From contig CAIPZV010000002.1 in the NCBI GenBank assembly GCA_903869595.1, positions 1-64,000 on the forward strand: DNA of 64,000 nt, written 5' to 3'. Of the stretch, positions 52,783 to 61,951 are shown piece by piece (within the stretch, counting starts at the first letter, position 1; each line of letters starts with the position of its first letter). The stretch is from an uncultured beta proteobacterium (GTDB lineage Bacteria; Pseudomonadota; Gammaproteobacteria; Burkholderiales; Burkholderiaceae_C). The notes below the pieces were generated by a model. The model was not told the origin of the DNA and did no database searches. It saw only the letters and a program-made list of their open reading frames with translations. A program made the translations under genes and the position numbers.

Positions 52783-53396
52783 AGCTCTACCACTGCGTCG
52801 ATGCGCGCTCGCTACGCCCCTTGTGGGCATTAGAAGAAATGGGCTTGCCCTACGAGCTGGAAGTGCTGCCCTTCCCGCCGCGCGTGTTCAAGAAAGACTA
52901 CCTGGGCGTGAACCCGCTGGGCACGATTCCCTACTTGGTCGATGGCGATACGCACATGACCGAGTCCAGCGGAATCTGCCACTATTTGGTGGAGCGCTAT
53001 GGCAAGCACGAGTTTGGCCTCAAGCCCGATCACCCGGAATACGGCAGCTATACGAACTGGCTGTTTCATAGCGACGCCACCCTCACCTTTCCGCAAACCG
53101 TGGCGCTTCGCTACGGCATCATGGAGCCGCCGCCGCGCAAGCTGCCGCAAGCGGTGGAAGACTACAAAAAATGGTATTTGGCGCGCTTGCGCATGCTCAC
53201 GGCGCATTTGCAAGACCGCGAATTTTTGTGCGATGGGCGCTTCACCATCGCCGATATTTGTATTGGCTATGCGCTGTTTTTAGGCACCACGCCCGGCCTG
53301 GACATGGGCGCGCAGTACGCGCCGCATGTGCAGGACTATTTAGCCCGCTTGCTGGCGCGTCCGGCGCTGCTAAGGGCGCGGGCTTTGGGAGCTTAG
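52779..53396 (+). CDS. Glutathione S-transferase family protein
   Basis: A 205-residue two-domain GST. The thioredoxin-like half has LYHCVDARSLRPLWALEEMG with the conserved Ser11-type residue region, NPLGTIPYLVDGD and the ESSGICHYL glutathione-binding turn. The helical half has NWLFHSDATLTFPQTVAL and FTIADICIGYALFL. Coupled by ATGA overlap to the carboxylase alpha subunit, so it is in the same operon. In such catabolic operons GSTs may handle electrophilic intermediates or isomerise unsaturated acids; the role here is inferred only from position. Confidence 0.93.
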   Translation: MKLYHCVDARSLRPLWALEEMGLPYELEVLPFPPRVFKKDYLGVNPLGTIPYLVDGDTHMTESSGICHYLVERYGKHEFGLKPDHPEYGSYTNWLFHSDATLTFPQTVALRYGIMEPPPRKLPQAVEDYKKWYLARLRMLTAHLQDREFLCDGRFTIADICIGYALFLGTTPGLDMGAQYAPHVQDYLARLLARPALLRARALGA

Positions 53397-53484
53397 GTTT
53401 GTTTTATTTCGCTTAATTCCGCTTAAGTGAACACGACTCCGATTGATTGAAATACTCTGATGGACCTGAAATTAGGACACCCGC

Positions 53485-54636
53485 ATGAACCCCGTGGACC
53501 CAGCCGAAACTGAATTAATGCTTGAGCAGGTGCGCCGCTTTGCGCAGACCGAAGTAGCGCCGCACCTGGAGGACTGGGAAGCGGCAGGCGAATTTCCGCG
53601 CAGCATGTACAAGCGCTGGGCCGACTTGGGATGGTTGGCCATGGGCTACCCGGAAGAACTAGGCGGCATTGCCGCGCCTTGGACGCTGCGCAATGCCTTT
53701 GGCGTGGCGGCAGCGCGCTACACCGGCAGCGGTGGCTTATTAGCCAGCTTGGGCAGCAACAGCATCGGCCTGCCACCCATCATCAATTACGGCAGCGCTG
53801 CCTTAAAGCAAGCCATCGTGCCGTCGGTATTGGCGGGCGACAAAATTGCGGCACTGGGCATTACCGAGCCTGGCGGCGGCTCAGACGTGGCCAATTTGCG
53901 CACCACGGCACGCCGCGAGGGCGACCACTACATCATCAACGGCGAAAAAACCTTTATCACCTCGGGCATGCGCTTTGACTGGATCAGCCTGGCGGTGCGC
54001 ACCGATGCGGACAACAAAGGCGCAGGTGGTATTTCGATGATTGCAGTGCCGGGCGATGCGCCTGGCATAACGCGCACCAAGCTGCACAAAATGGGCTGGC
54101 ATTGCTCGGACACCGCTAGCCTGCACTTTGACAATGTGCGCGTGCCGGTTGCCAACTTGTTGGGTGAGGAAAACAAGGGCTTCAAAATTATCATGACCAA
54201 TTTCAATGGCGAGCGCTTGGGCATGTCGGCCACCGCCATCGGCATGGCCGAGGCTTGCTATGACGAAGCGCTGGCCTGGGCGCGCGAGCGCAAGACCTTT
54301 GGCCAGCCGCTCACCAGCCACCAGGTGCTGCGCCACAAACTGGTCGATATGCGCATGCGCATCGAAGCCAGCCGCGCTTGGCTGGATAAGCTGTCGGTGC
54401 AAGCTGATGCCGGCCAGACCGGTGCCGCCTGGGTGGCCGAAGTCTGCATGCTGAAAAACCAGTCCACCCAAACCATGCAGTTTTGCGCCGACCAGGGCGT
54501 GCAGATTTTGGGCGGCATGGGCTATATGCGCGGCAGTGCCTGCGAACGTATTTACCGCGAAGTGAAAGTCATGACGATTGGCGGCGGCGCAGAAGAAATC
54601 ATGAAAGAACTGGCGGCGCGGCAATTGGATATTTAA
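53485..54636 (+). CDS. Acyl-CoA dehydrogenase
   Basis: A 383-residue flavoprotein introducing a trans-2 double bond into an acyl-CoA. N-terminal helical domain (LGWLAMGYPEELGG), FAD/substrate motif ALGITEPGGGSDVANLRTTA, INGEKTFITSGMRFDW, the middle strand region GISMIAVPGD, and the C-terminal RKTFGQPLTSHQVLRHKLVDM with GVQILGGMGYMRGSACERIYRE. The C-terminus IGGGAEEIMKEL is conserved. Substrate cannot be read from the motifs. It follows the GST gene by 88 bp in the same direction. Confidence 0.93.
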   Translation: MNPVDPAETELMLEQVRRFAQTEVAPHLEDWEAAGEFPRSMYKRWADLGWLAMGYPEELGGIAAPWTLRNAFGVAAARYTGSGGLLASLGSNSIGLPPIINYGSAALKQAIVPSVLAGDKIAALGITEPGGGSDVANLRTTARREGDHYIINGEKTFITSGMRFDWISLAVRTDADNKGAGGISMIAVPGDAPGITRTKLHKMGWHCSDTASLHFDNVRVPVANLLGEENKGFKIIMTNFNGERLGMSATAIGMAEACYDEALAWARERKTFGQPLTSHQVLRHKLVDMRMRIEASRAWLDKLSVQADAGQTGAAWVAEVCMLKNQSTQTMQFCADQGVQILGGMGYMRGSACERIYREVKVMTIGGGAEEIMKELAARQLDI

Positions 54637-54734
54637 GGGCGCATGCCGCCAGTTACCGATCACGTATTGCACTACACGCAAAACCCTCACCCTAAAAGCT
54701 GCAAGTAACACCCGCTACCGAGAACGACCATCCT

Positions 54735-55601
54735 ATGGAAAAAGCCATACTCACTTGCGCGCTGACCGGCGTGCTGACCGACCCGAAGCAACACCCGGTG
54801 CCCGTCACGCCCGCGCAAATGGCCTCAGAGGCCAAAGCCGCGTTTGAAGCCGGTGCATCCATCATGCATGTGCATATCCGCCGCCAGGAAGAGGGCATGG
54901 GCCACATGCCTTCATGGGACCCGGACGTGGTCTGGGAAGTGACCGAAGCGATACGCGCCGCATGCCCCGGCGTCATCATCAACCTAACCACCGGCGTAGT
55001 GGGCAAAGACATTGCCGGGCCGCTGGCCTGCATACGCCGCGTGCGGCCCGAAATCGCGGCGTGCAACGCCGGTACGCTGAACTACTTAAAGATACGTTCC
55101 GATGGCCGCTGGGCTTGGCCGCCCATGGTGTTTGACAACCCGGTGGACAAGGTAAAAGCCTTTTTAGACGTGATGCACGAGACCGGCACCATGCCCGAGT
55201 TTGAATGCTTTGACGTGGGCATTGTGCGCTCGGTGGCGATGTTCAAAAAAGCCGGTATGACGGACCACCTGGACTACAACTTTGTGATGGGTGTCGATTC
55301 GGGCATGCCTGCAGATGCTGAATTGCTAGCCTGGCTGTGCAAGCAGATCGAACCCGGTGTGACCTGGCAAAGCACCTTGATTGGCCGCCAGGAAATCTGG
55401 CCGGTGCACCAGGCCACTGCCGATTTGGGCGGCATGCTGCGCACCGGCTTGGAAGACACGTTCTACCTGCCCGATGGTTCACGCGCCAGTGGCAATGGCG
55501 CGTTGATAGAGGCCCTGGTCCGCTGCGCCCGCAATGCCGGCCGCGACATCGCCTCCCCCGCCGAAGCCCGCGCCCGCTTAGGGCTGCGCGCCGCTGCATA
55601 A
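54735..55601 (+). CDS. Beta-keto acid cleavage enzyme (BKACE family)
   Basis: A 288-residue zinc-dependent TIM-barrel enzyme of the 3-keto-5-aminohexanoate cleavage (Kce/BKACE) family. Such enzymes condense a beta-keto acid with acetyl-CoA and release acetoacetate and a CoA ester. Zinc ligands appear in ASIMHVHIRR (His45, His47), and conserved stretches include NLTTGVVG, ECFDVGIVRSV, and GLEDTFYLPDGSRASGNGAL near the C-terminus. The substrate of individual members differs; the presence of acyl-CoA dehydrogenases and a carboxylase here suggests an intermediate of that pathway (inference). Confidence 0.93.
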   Translation: MEKAILTCALTGVLTDPKQHPVPVTPAQMASEAKAAFEAGASIMHVHIRRQEEGMGHMPSWDPDVVWEVTEAIRAACPGVIINLTTGVVGKDIAGPLACIRRVRPEIAACNAGTLNYLKIRSDGRWAWPPMVFDNPVDKVKAFLDVMHETGTMPEFECFDVGIVRSVAMFKKAGMTDHLDYNFVMGVDSGMPADAELLAWLCKQIEPGVTWQSTLIGRQEIWPVHQATADLGGMLRTGLEDTFYLPDGSRASGNGALIEALVRCARNAGRDIASPAEARARLGLRAAA

Positions 55602-55659
55602 GCCAGGTCATCCCGTCATTTTTTGAATTCACTTTCCACGCAATAAGCCCGGAGAAAAA

Positions 55660-56841
55660 ATGCAATTCACGCACGAACACCGCGAAGTCCAGAAAACCTT
55701 GAAGCGCCTGATTGATGAAGACATCAACCCCCATGTGGATGAATGGGAAGAGGCCGGAATTTTTCCTGCGCATGAGGTATTTAAAAAGCTGGGTAATTTA
55801 GGCCTCTTGGGCCTGACCAAGCCCGAAGCCTATGGCGGCGCGGGCTTGGACTACAGCTACAGCCTAGCCATGGCCGAAACCCTGGGCCATATCCATTGCG
55901 GTGGCGTGCCCATGGCCATCGGCGTGCAAACCGATATGTGCAGCCCGGCCCTGGCGCGCTTTGGCAGCCCCGAACTTTGCGCCGAGTTTTTGGTTCCCGC
56001 CATTGCGGGCGATATGGTGGGCTGCATCGGCGTTTCCGAGCCGGGTGCGGGCAGCGATGTATCGGCCATCAAAAGCCATGCGCGCAAAGATGGCGACGAC
56101 TACATTATTAGCGGCCAAAAAATGTGGATTACCAACAGCCTGCAAGCGGACTGGATGTGCATGTTAGTCAACACCGGCGAAGGCCCGGCGCATAAAAACA
56201 AAAGCTTGGTGATGGTGCCTATGCGCGAAGGGCGCGGTGGCAAGCTGACGCCGGGCATTGAAGTGGCGAAAAAAATCCGTAAGATCGGCATGAACAGCAG
56301 CGACACCGGCCTGATTTATTTTGACGAAGTGCGCGTGCCCCAGCGCAACCGAATTGGCGGCGAAGGCCAGGGATTCATCTACCAGATGCAGCAGTTCCAG
56401 GAAGAACGCCTGTGGGCAGCAGCCAGCACCTTGCAAGGCCTGAACAATTGCATTGAAGACACGATTGCCTACGCCCAAGAGCGCAAACTCTTTGGCGCCA
56501 CGCTAGCCGATCAGCAATGGGTGCAGTTCAAATTGGCCGAGATGAAAACCGATGTGGAAGCCCTGCGTGCCCTCACCTACCGCGCTTGCGAGTTGTATGT
56601 GCAAGGCCAGGACGTAACCGAGTTGGCCAGCATGGCCAAGCTGATGGCCGGGCGCCTGAACCGCAGCGTCATCGACGGCTGTTTGCAGTTCTGGGGCGGC
56701 ATGGGTTATTCCTACGAAACCCGCATTTCTCGCGCCTACCGCGACGGGCGCCTGGGCTCTATCGGCGGCGGTGCGGACGAGGTGATGCTGGGTATCTTGT
56801 CCAAAATTATGGGCGTTGCGAAGCGGCCACCCAAGCAGTGA
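55660..56841 (+). CDS. Acyl-CoA dehydrogenase, AtuD/citronellyl-CoA dehydrogenase-like
   Basis: A 393-residue acyl-CoA dehydrogenase. Characteristic N-terminus MQFTHEHREVQKTLKRLIDE and INPHVDEWEEAGIFPAHEVF, then GCIGVSEPGAGSDVSAIKSH, ISGQKMWITNSLQADW and GCLQFWGGMGYSYETRISRA. The sequence style resembles citronellyl-CoA dehydrogenase AtuD of the acyclic terpene pathway more than general short-chain enzymes. Together with an AtuC/AtuF-like carboxylase pair this would fit branched-chain terpenoid or leucine-type degradation, but AtuE, AtuB and AtuH equivalents are not here, so the substrate stays open. Confidence 0.9.
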   Translation: MQFTHEHREVQKTLKRLIDEDINPHVDEWEEAGIFPAHEVFKKLGNLGLLGLTKPEAYGGAGLDYSYSLAMAETLGHIHCGGVPMAIGVQTDMCSPALARFGSPELCAEFLVPAIAGDMVGCIGVSEPGAGSDVSAIKSHARKDGDDYIISGQKMWITNSLQADWMCMLVNTGEGPAHKNKSLVMVPMREGRGGKLTPGIEVAKKIRKIGMNSSDTGLIYFDEVRVPQRNRIGGEGQGFIYQMQQFQEERLWAAASTLQGLNNCIEDTIAYAQERKLFGATLADQQWVQFKLAEMKTDVEALRALTYRACELYVQGQDVTELASMAKLMAGRLNRSVIDGCLQFWGGMGYSYETRISRAYRDGRLGSIGGGADEVMLGILSKIMGVAKRPPKQ

Positions 56842-57302
56842 AAACCTTTAAAGCGCTGATTCAACAAGGGGCTGTGTTTGCAGCCCTGTCCTGCGGCCTG
56901 TGCGGTGCGGCACAGGCCACCGAATGGAAACTGATTACCACCAGCAGCGACCTCAGCAAAACGACCTATTGGTACGTGGACCCGACCAGCATCGTGGTGC
57001 AATCCAATATGCTGCAAGCCCGCTTGCGTACCGCCTGGTCCACCATGCAATACGGACCGAACAACACCGGCTACCAGTCCACCACCTACCTCAACTTTAT
57101 CGACTGCGAGCGCCGCACTATTGCGTTTACCGGCAATACGTATTTCAGCGATATGGAGTCCACCAGTGAGCCGGTGTACCAGGAAGACGCCAAGCCGGTA
57201 CAGACCCTGCGCTTTAGCGCGGTGCGGCCTGGCACGCCAGGCGAGATACGCATTAACTATCTGTGCCAGTCGCATGGCACCTCGTCGAACAAGGTGATTT
57301 AA
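56838..57302 (+). CDS. Surface-adhesin E-like exported protein
   Basis: A 154-residue exported protein. The GTG at 56838 overlaps the acyl-CoA dehydrogenase stop (GTGA). A signal peptide (FKALIQQGAVFAALSCGLCGAAQA, cleavage before TEWK) leads to a domain with the pattern of surface-adhesin E: WYVDPTSIVV, RTAWSTMQYG, YLNFIDCERRTIAFTGNTYF and a final Cys (NYLCQSH), giving a likely disulfide with the Cys of DCERR. Such small exported proteins are common and little characterised in Burkholderiales. Nothing ties it functionally to the operon except coupling. Confidence 0.8.
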   Translation: MKTFKALIQQGAVFAALSCGLCGAAQATEWKLITTSSDLSKTTYWYVDPTSIVVQSNMLQARLRTAWSTMQYGPNNTGYQSTTYLNFIDCERRTIAFTGNTYFSDMESTSEPVYQEDAKPVQTLRFSAVRPGTPGEIRINYLCQSHGTSSNKVI

Positions 57303-57361
57303 GCTCTATTCAAAACAGGGCTGCAGCGACGCTTGCGCTGCTGGCAGTAACTGGGTTTGCT

Positions 57362-59959
57362 TTACAGCCCGAGCGCAAAGCGCGCCGCTTTGACTATGCT
57401 GACGGCATCGACACGAAAGTAAGCGCGCAATTCTTGGCGCGTATCGCTGCGGCCAAACCCGTCGGTGCCCAAAGTTAGGTAGCGGCGATTTGCTGGCAGG
57501 TGTGCGCGTATGCTTTCGGGTACGGCGCGCACATAGTCGCTGGCCGCGATGATGGGGCCGCTGCCGCCTTGTAATTGCGCTTGCACAAAAGGGGTGGCCG
57601 CACCGAGTCCATCCATAGCATCTAGCTCGCAGCGCTGTCCGTCGCGCGCCAGTTCGCTCCAGCTCGTAACGCTAAATACCTCGGCGGCAATCCCCTGCTC
57701 TGCCAGCAGTGAAGCGGCTTTGATCACTTCGCCCAAAATTGCGCCCGAGCCCATCAATGTCACCTGCGCCGCTTTGGCTTTCAATGAGGCAGGCGCTGCT
57801 GACAAGCGGTAACAGCCTTTAAGCAATTGCGCGTTCACGCCTTCGGGCAAATCGGGTTGCGCGTAGTTTTCGTTCATCAAGGTGACGTAATAAAACACAT
57901 CTTGCTGCTCGACCAGCATTTCTCGCATGCCTTGGTCGATGATGACGGCCATTTCACCGGCAAACGCTGGGTCATAGGCTTTGCAATTGGGGATGGTCGC
58001 GGCCACCAAATGGCTGCTGCCGTCCTGGTGTTGCAAGCCTTCGCCTCCCAGCGTGGTTCTGCCGGATGTTGCGCCCAGCAGAAAGCCACGCGCGCGTTGA
58101 TCCGCAGCGGCCCAGATGGCGTCGCCCACACGTTGAAAGCCAAACATCGAGTAATAAATGTAGAACGGCAACATGGCCAGACCGTGCACGCTGTAGCTGG
58201 TGGCGGCTGCCGTCCAACTGGCGATGGCACCGGCTTCGCTGATGCCCTCTTCAAGAATTTGTCCGTCCATGGCTTCGCGGTAACTGAGCACCGAGCCTAT
58301 GTCTTCGGGCTCGTACTGCTGGCCGACGCTGGAATAAATGCCGACCTGTTTGAACAAATTGGCCATGCCGAAAGTGCGAGCCTCGTCGGCGACGATGGGT
58401 ACTACGCGGGCCCCAAGTTGCGGGTCTTTCATCAACTGTCCCAAGATGCGCACAAAGGCCATGGTGGTCGACATTTCTTTGTTGTCGGCCTGCAAGGCAA
58501 AGCTTGCGTAGCTTGAGAGTGCAGGTACCGGCACCACGGCACACGCGGTATCGCGCTTGGGCAGGTAGCCGCCCAGCGCCGTGCGTTTGGCATGCAGGTA
58601 TTGCATTTCGGGTGAATCCGCCGCCGGTTTGAAAAAATCCATGTTGGCGGCTTGCTCGTCCGACAAGGGCAGGTTAAAGCGGTTGCGAAATGCAAGTAGC
58701 GCGGATTCGTCGAATTTTTTCTGGCTGTGCGTGGTCATCTTGCCTTGGCCGGCCTGGCCCATGCCGTAGCCTTTTTTGGTGTGCGCCAAGATGACGGTGG
58801 GCTGGCCGGTGTGCGCGGCTGCCGCTGCATAGGCCGCATGGATTTTCACGAGGTCGTGACCGCCGCGTTTGAGCCTGTCGATTTGCTCGTCGCTCAAACC
58901 TTGCGCCAGTTGCGCGAGTTCAGGGTTTTGGCCGAAGAAAGTCTCGCGGTTGAAACGCCCGTCTTTGGCGGCAAAGGTTTGCATCTGACCATCCACCGTG
59001 TTGGCGAATGCTTTGACCAATGCGCCGTGGGTGTCGCGAGCGAACAAGCCGTCCCAGTCGCTGCCCCAAATCAGTTTGATCACGTTCCAACCGGCGCCGC
59101 GAAACAGTTTTTCCAGCTCATCGATGATGCGGCCGTTGCCGCGCACCGGGCCATCTAAGCGTTGCAAATTGCAGTTCACCACCCAGACCAGGTTGTCCAG
59201 GCGTTCGCGCGAGGCGAGCGTGAGCGCGCTCATGCTTTCCGGTTCGTCCATTTCGCCGTCGCCGAACACGCCCCAGACTTTGCGTTTTTGGCAGTTGACC
59301 AAGCCTCGGTGCGTCAAATAGCGCATGAAACGCGCGTGGTAAATCGAACTGATAGGGCCTATGCCCATGGAGCCGGTGGGGAACTGCCAAAAGTCCGGCA
59401 TCAGCCACGGATGCGGGTAGCTGGACAAGCCGCGCGCGCCTTCGCGCGGCGCTTTGAGTTCCTGGCGGTAATGCGACAAATCGGCTTCGCTCAATCGACC
59501 TTCAAGGTAAGCGCGGGCATACACGCCGGGCGCGCTGTGCGGCTGGAAAAAAACCAGATCGCCTTGGTGTTTGTCGTCACGCGCGTGGAAAAAATGGTTG
59601 TAGCCGACCTCGAACAAATCGGCGGCGCTGGCGTAACTGGCGATATGCCCGCCGAGTTCGCCGTAGGCACCGTTGGCTTTGGCCACCATGGCCAGCGCAT
59701 TCCAGCGCATCAGCGATGCGAGTTTTTCTTCGATGGCCAAATCGCCGGGGTAAGGCTGCTGCGCTTGCACGGGAATGGTGTTGACGTAGGGCGTGACGAG
59801 TTCGGGCGACCATTCGATCTGGCTTTGGTGCGCCAAGGCCACCATTTGGTCCAGCAGGTAACGCGCGCGTTCGGGGCCGTAAGCGCCGACCACAGCCTGG
59901 AAGGCCTGACGCCATTCGGCGGTTTCTGTCGGGTCAATGTCAGTGGTTTTTTGCAGCAT
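57362..59959 (-). CDS. AceE-type 2-oxoacid dehydrogenase E1 (pyruvate or 2-oxobutyrate)
   Basis: An 865-residue homodimeric thiamine-diphosphate E1. TPP-binding motif GDGEMDEPE (233-241) ends with NCNLQRLDGPVRGN (262-275). Also clear: HFFHARDDKHQGDLVFFQPH (122-141) and transketolase-like central domain ending GVGDAIWAAADQ-type sequence (FQRVGDAIWAAADQRARGFL). It is the E. coli AceE type, but no E2/E3 genes are beside it. Instead it faces an Lrp regulator with a PLP-dependent sulfhydrylase beyond, which resembles Pseudomonas mdeB (2-oxobutyrate dehydrogenase in methionine degradation). Whether it uses pyruvate or 2-oxobutyrate is open. Confidence 0.88.
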   Translation of the reverse strand: MLQKTTDIDPTETAEWRQAFQAVVGAYGPERARYLLDQMVALAHQSQIEWSPELVTPYVNTIPVQAQQPYPGDLAIEEKLASLMRWNALAMVAKANGAYGELGGHIASYASAADLFEVGYNHFFHARDDKHQGDLVFFQPHSAPGVYARAYLEGRLSEADLSHYRQELKAPREGARGLSSYPHPWLMPDFWQFPTGSMGIGPISSIYHARFMRYLTHRGLVNCQKRKVWGVFGDGEMDEPESMSALTLASRERLDNLVWVVNCNLQRLDGPVRGNGRIIDELEKLFRGAGWNVIKLIWGSDWDGLFARDTHGALVKAFANTVDGQMQTFAAKDGRFNRETFFGQNPELAQLAQGLSDEQIDRLKRGGHDLVKIHAAYAAAAAHTGQPTVILAHTKKGYGMGQAGQGKMTTHSQKKFDESALLAFRNRFNLPLSDEQAANMDFFKPAADSPEMQYLHAKRTALGGYLPKRDTACAVVPVPALSSYASFALQADNKEMSTTMAFVRILGQLMKDPQLGARVVPIVADEARTFGMANLFKQVGIYSSVGQQYEPEDIGSVLSYREAMDGQILEEGISEAGAIASWTAAATSYSVHGLAMLPFYIYYSMFGFQRVGDAIWAAADQRARGFLLGATSGRTTLGGEGLQHQDGSSHLVAATIPNCKAYDPAFAGEMAVIIDQGMREMLVEQQDVFYYVTLMNENYAQPDLPEGVNAQLLKGCYRLSAAPASLKAKAAQVTLMGSGAILGEVIKAASLLAEQGIAAEVFSVTSWSELARDGQRCELDAMDGLGAATPFVQAQLQGGSGPIIAASDYVRAVPESIRAHLPANRRYLTLGTDGFGRSDTRQELRAYFRVDAVSIVKAARFALGL

Positions 59960-60093
59960 TTTTCTGAGTCAAGGTTGGGTTTTCTATGGCATTGAATATA
60001 GAGAATTTCCTGCGGAATGTGCTGTTGATAAAACATGTTCCAGTAGACTTAAATGGCATAAAATACTTTGAATAAGTGTTTTTAAGGTGATTT
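59960..60093. promoter_or_regulatory. Divergent promoter region between E1 and Lrp-family genes
   Basis: A 134-bp AT-rich gap. For the Lrp gene, TTGATA (60025-60030) with TTAAAT (60049-60054, 18-bp spacing) is a plausible promoter, and TAAAAT lies near 60060. AAGGTGA just before the ATG at 60094 is its ribosome binding site. Lrp-type regulators usually bind between themselves and a divergent target, so this gap is the expected binding region for both genes. Confidence 0.4.
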
Positions 60094-60570
60094 ATGCTTT
60101 TAGATGCCGTAGATTACAAAATATTGGCGCAATTGCAAGAGGATTCTTCCGTGACCAATGTAGAGCTGGCCCGGCGCGTGCACTTATCACCTTCGCCTTG
60201 CCTGCAAAGGGTCAAGGCGCTGGAAGCCGCCGGGGTGATTCAGCGCTATGTGGCCTTGACCCAGCCGCAAGCCTTGGGCTTGGGATTGAACGTATTTATT
60301 TCCATCAGCCTCAAGGAACAATCCAAGGCGGCGCTGGCCGAGTTCGAGCAGCGCATCGCCGAACACGACGAGGTGATGGAGTGCTATTTGATGACCGGCG
60401 ACTCGGACTATCTCATCCGCGTGGCAATTGCCAATATGGGCGCGCTGGAAAAATTTATCCTGGAACAACTAACGCCGATTCCCGGTGTAGAAAAAATCCG
60501 CAGTAGTTTTGCGCTCAAGCAAGTGCGTTACAAGACCGCGCTCCCCTTGCGGGGCGCGGGCAGTGCTTGA
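60094..60570 (+). CDS. Lrp/AsnC-family transcriptional regulator
   Basis: A 158-residue regulator. N-terminal winged helix ([20 protein letters not shown] and [20 protein letters not shown]) and C-terminal RAM ligand domain ([40 protein letters not shown]). Amino acids are the usual effectors. It is divergent from an AceE-type E1 gene and convergent with metY, so control of sulfur-amino-acid or 2-oxobutyrate metabolism is the likely role, as with mdeR or bkdR (inference). Confidence 0.95.
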   Translation: MLLDAVDYKILAQLQEDSSVTNVELARRVHLSPSPCLQRVKALEAAGVIQRYVALTQPQALGLGLNVFISISLKEQSKAALAEFEQRIAEHDEVMECYLMTGDSDYLIRVAIANMGALEKFILEQLTPIPGVEKIRSSFALKQVRYKTALPLRGAGSA

Positions 60571-60576
60571 TGCAGC

Positions 60577-61881
60577 CTAAGCCCGTACGCCTGCCGCCAA
60601 GGCCTGGTCGATGTCCCACAAGATGTCGTCTATGTGTTCAATGCCGACCGACATGCGCACCATATCGGGCATTACCCCCGCCTTGATTTGTTGTTCGGGC
60701 TCGAGTTGCCGGTGCGTGGTGGATGCGGGGTGAATGATCAGGGTGCGGGTATCGCCGATATTGGCTAGGTGGCTCATGAACTGCGCTGCTTCGATAAAGC
60801 GCACGCCAGCATCCAAGCCGCCTTGAATGCCAAAGGCCAAAAGGCCCGAGGCGCCGGGCAGCCCATCGACGCTGCGCATCTGGCGCTGCACCAAATCGTA
60901 TTGCGGGTGGTCCGGCAAGCCGGGGTAATTGACCCAGCTGACGCGCGCATCGTCTTTTAAAAACTGGGCCACTTTGCGCGCATTGCTGCAATGGCGCTCC
61001 ATGCGCACATGCAGGCTTTCGGTGCCTTGCAATATTTGCCAGGCCGAAAACGGCGACAAGCAGGCGCCATAGACGCGCAAGACCTCCATGCGCGCACGCA
61101 TGGAAAACCCAAAGTCGCCAAAGGTCTCGTAAAACTTAACACCGTGGTAACCCGGCGAGGGCTCGGTCATGCCCGGAAACTTGCCGTTGTCCCACGGAAA
61201 AGTGCCGGCCTCGACCATGACACCGCCTAGCGTGGTGCCGTGGCCGCACAAGTATTTGGTGGCCGAATGCACCACGATGTCCGCGCCCAAGCGCAAAGGG
61301 TTGCATAAAAAAGGCGAAGGCACGGTGTTGTCGACGATCAATGGCACACCATGCGCATGGGCCATTTCGGCGACGGCGGCAATGTCCAGCACCGTGAGGC
61401 TGGGGTTGCCCAGGCTTTCTGCAAACACCGCACGGGTATTGGGCTGCATGGCGGCGGCAAAGGCGGCGGGGTCGGTGGCATCGACAAAGGTGGTGTCTAT
61501 ACCAAAGCGCTTTAAATTCACGGCCAGCATGGTGACGCTGCCACCATACAAAGCACCCGCAGCCACCACATGATCGCCTTGTTGCAAGATGGTCATCAAG
61601 GCCATGGCCTCGGTGGCCATGCCGCTGGCCGCAGCCAGGCCAGCGCGCCCGCCCTCTAATGCGGCGACACGCTCTTCTAGCGCCGCCACGGTCGGGTTAG
61701 AAAGGCGGGAATAAATATTGCCAAAGGTTTGCAAATTAAACAGGCTGGCCGCATGGTCGGCGCTGTCAAACACAAAGCTGCTGGTTTGGTAGATCGGCAA
61801 GGCGCGAGCGCCGGTGGCCGCGTCGGGCACCTGGCCGGCGTGGATAGCCAATGTCTCGGGCTGGAACTGGTGGTCTGCCAT
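60577..61881 (-). CDS. O-acetylhomoserine aminocarboxypropyltransferase (MetY-like)
   Basis: A 434-residue PLP enzyme of the Cys/Met metabolism class. N-terminal FQPETLAIHAGQVPDAATGA, PIYQTSSFVFD, NIYSRLSNPTVAALEERVAA, and PLP Lys209 in VVHSATKYLCGHG. The long insertion with TEPSPGYHGVKF after the Lys and the 430-residue length indicate MetY-type homocysteine synthase rather than the about 400-residue methionine gamma-lyase. It would make homocysteine from O-acetylhomoserine and sulfide. A gamma-lyase side role remains possible given the E1/Lrp neighbours. Convergent with the Lrp gene, 6 bp apart. Confidence 0.92.
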   Translation of the reverse strand: MADHQFQPETLAIHAGQVPDAATGARALPIYQTSSFVFDSADHAASLFNLQTFGNIYSRLSNPTVAALEERVAALEGGRAGLAAASGMATEAMALMTILQQGDHVVAAGALYGGSVTMLAVNLKRFGIDTTFVDATDPAAFAAAMQPNTRAVFAESLGNPSLTVLDIAAVAEMAHAHGVPLIVDNTVPSPFLCNPLRLGADIVVHSATKYLCGHGTTLGGVMVEAGTFPWDNGKFPGMTEPSPGYHGVKFYETFGDFGFSMRARMEVLRVYGACLSPFSAWQILQGTESLHVRMERHCSNARKVAQFLKDDARVSWVNYPGLPDHPQYDLVQRQMRSVDGLPGASGLLAFGIQGGLDAGVRFIEAAQFMSHLANIGDTRTLIIHPASTTHRQLEPEQQIKAGVMPDMVRMSVGIEHIDDILWDIDQALAAGVRA

Positions 61882-61951
61882 GGTGCTGAGGCCTCAGATG
61901 TTGGAAGTGCGGGTTTGGGGTTTATTGCGCTGAGGCTTATGGCTTTGCCAA

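Noticed and set aside
60577..61881. Calling the PLP enzyme methionine gamma-lyase (mdeA)
   Set aside because: Length of 434 residues and the long insertion after the PLP lysine match MetY-type sulfhydrylases better; kept only as an alternative.
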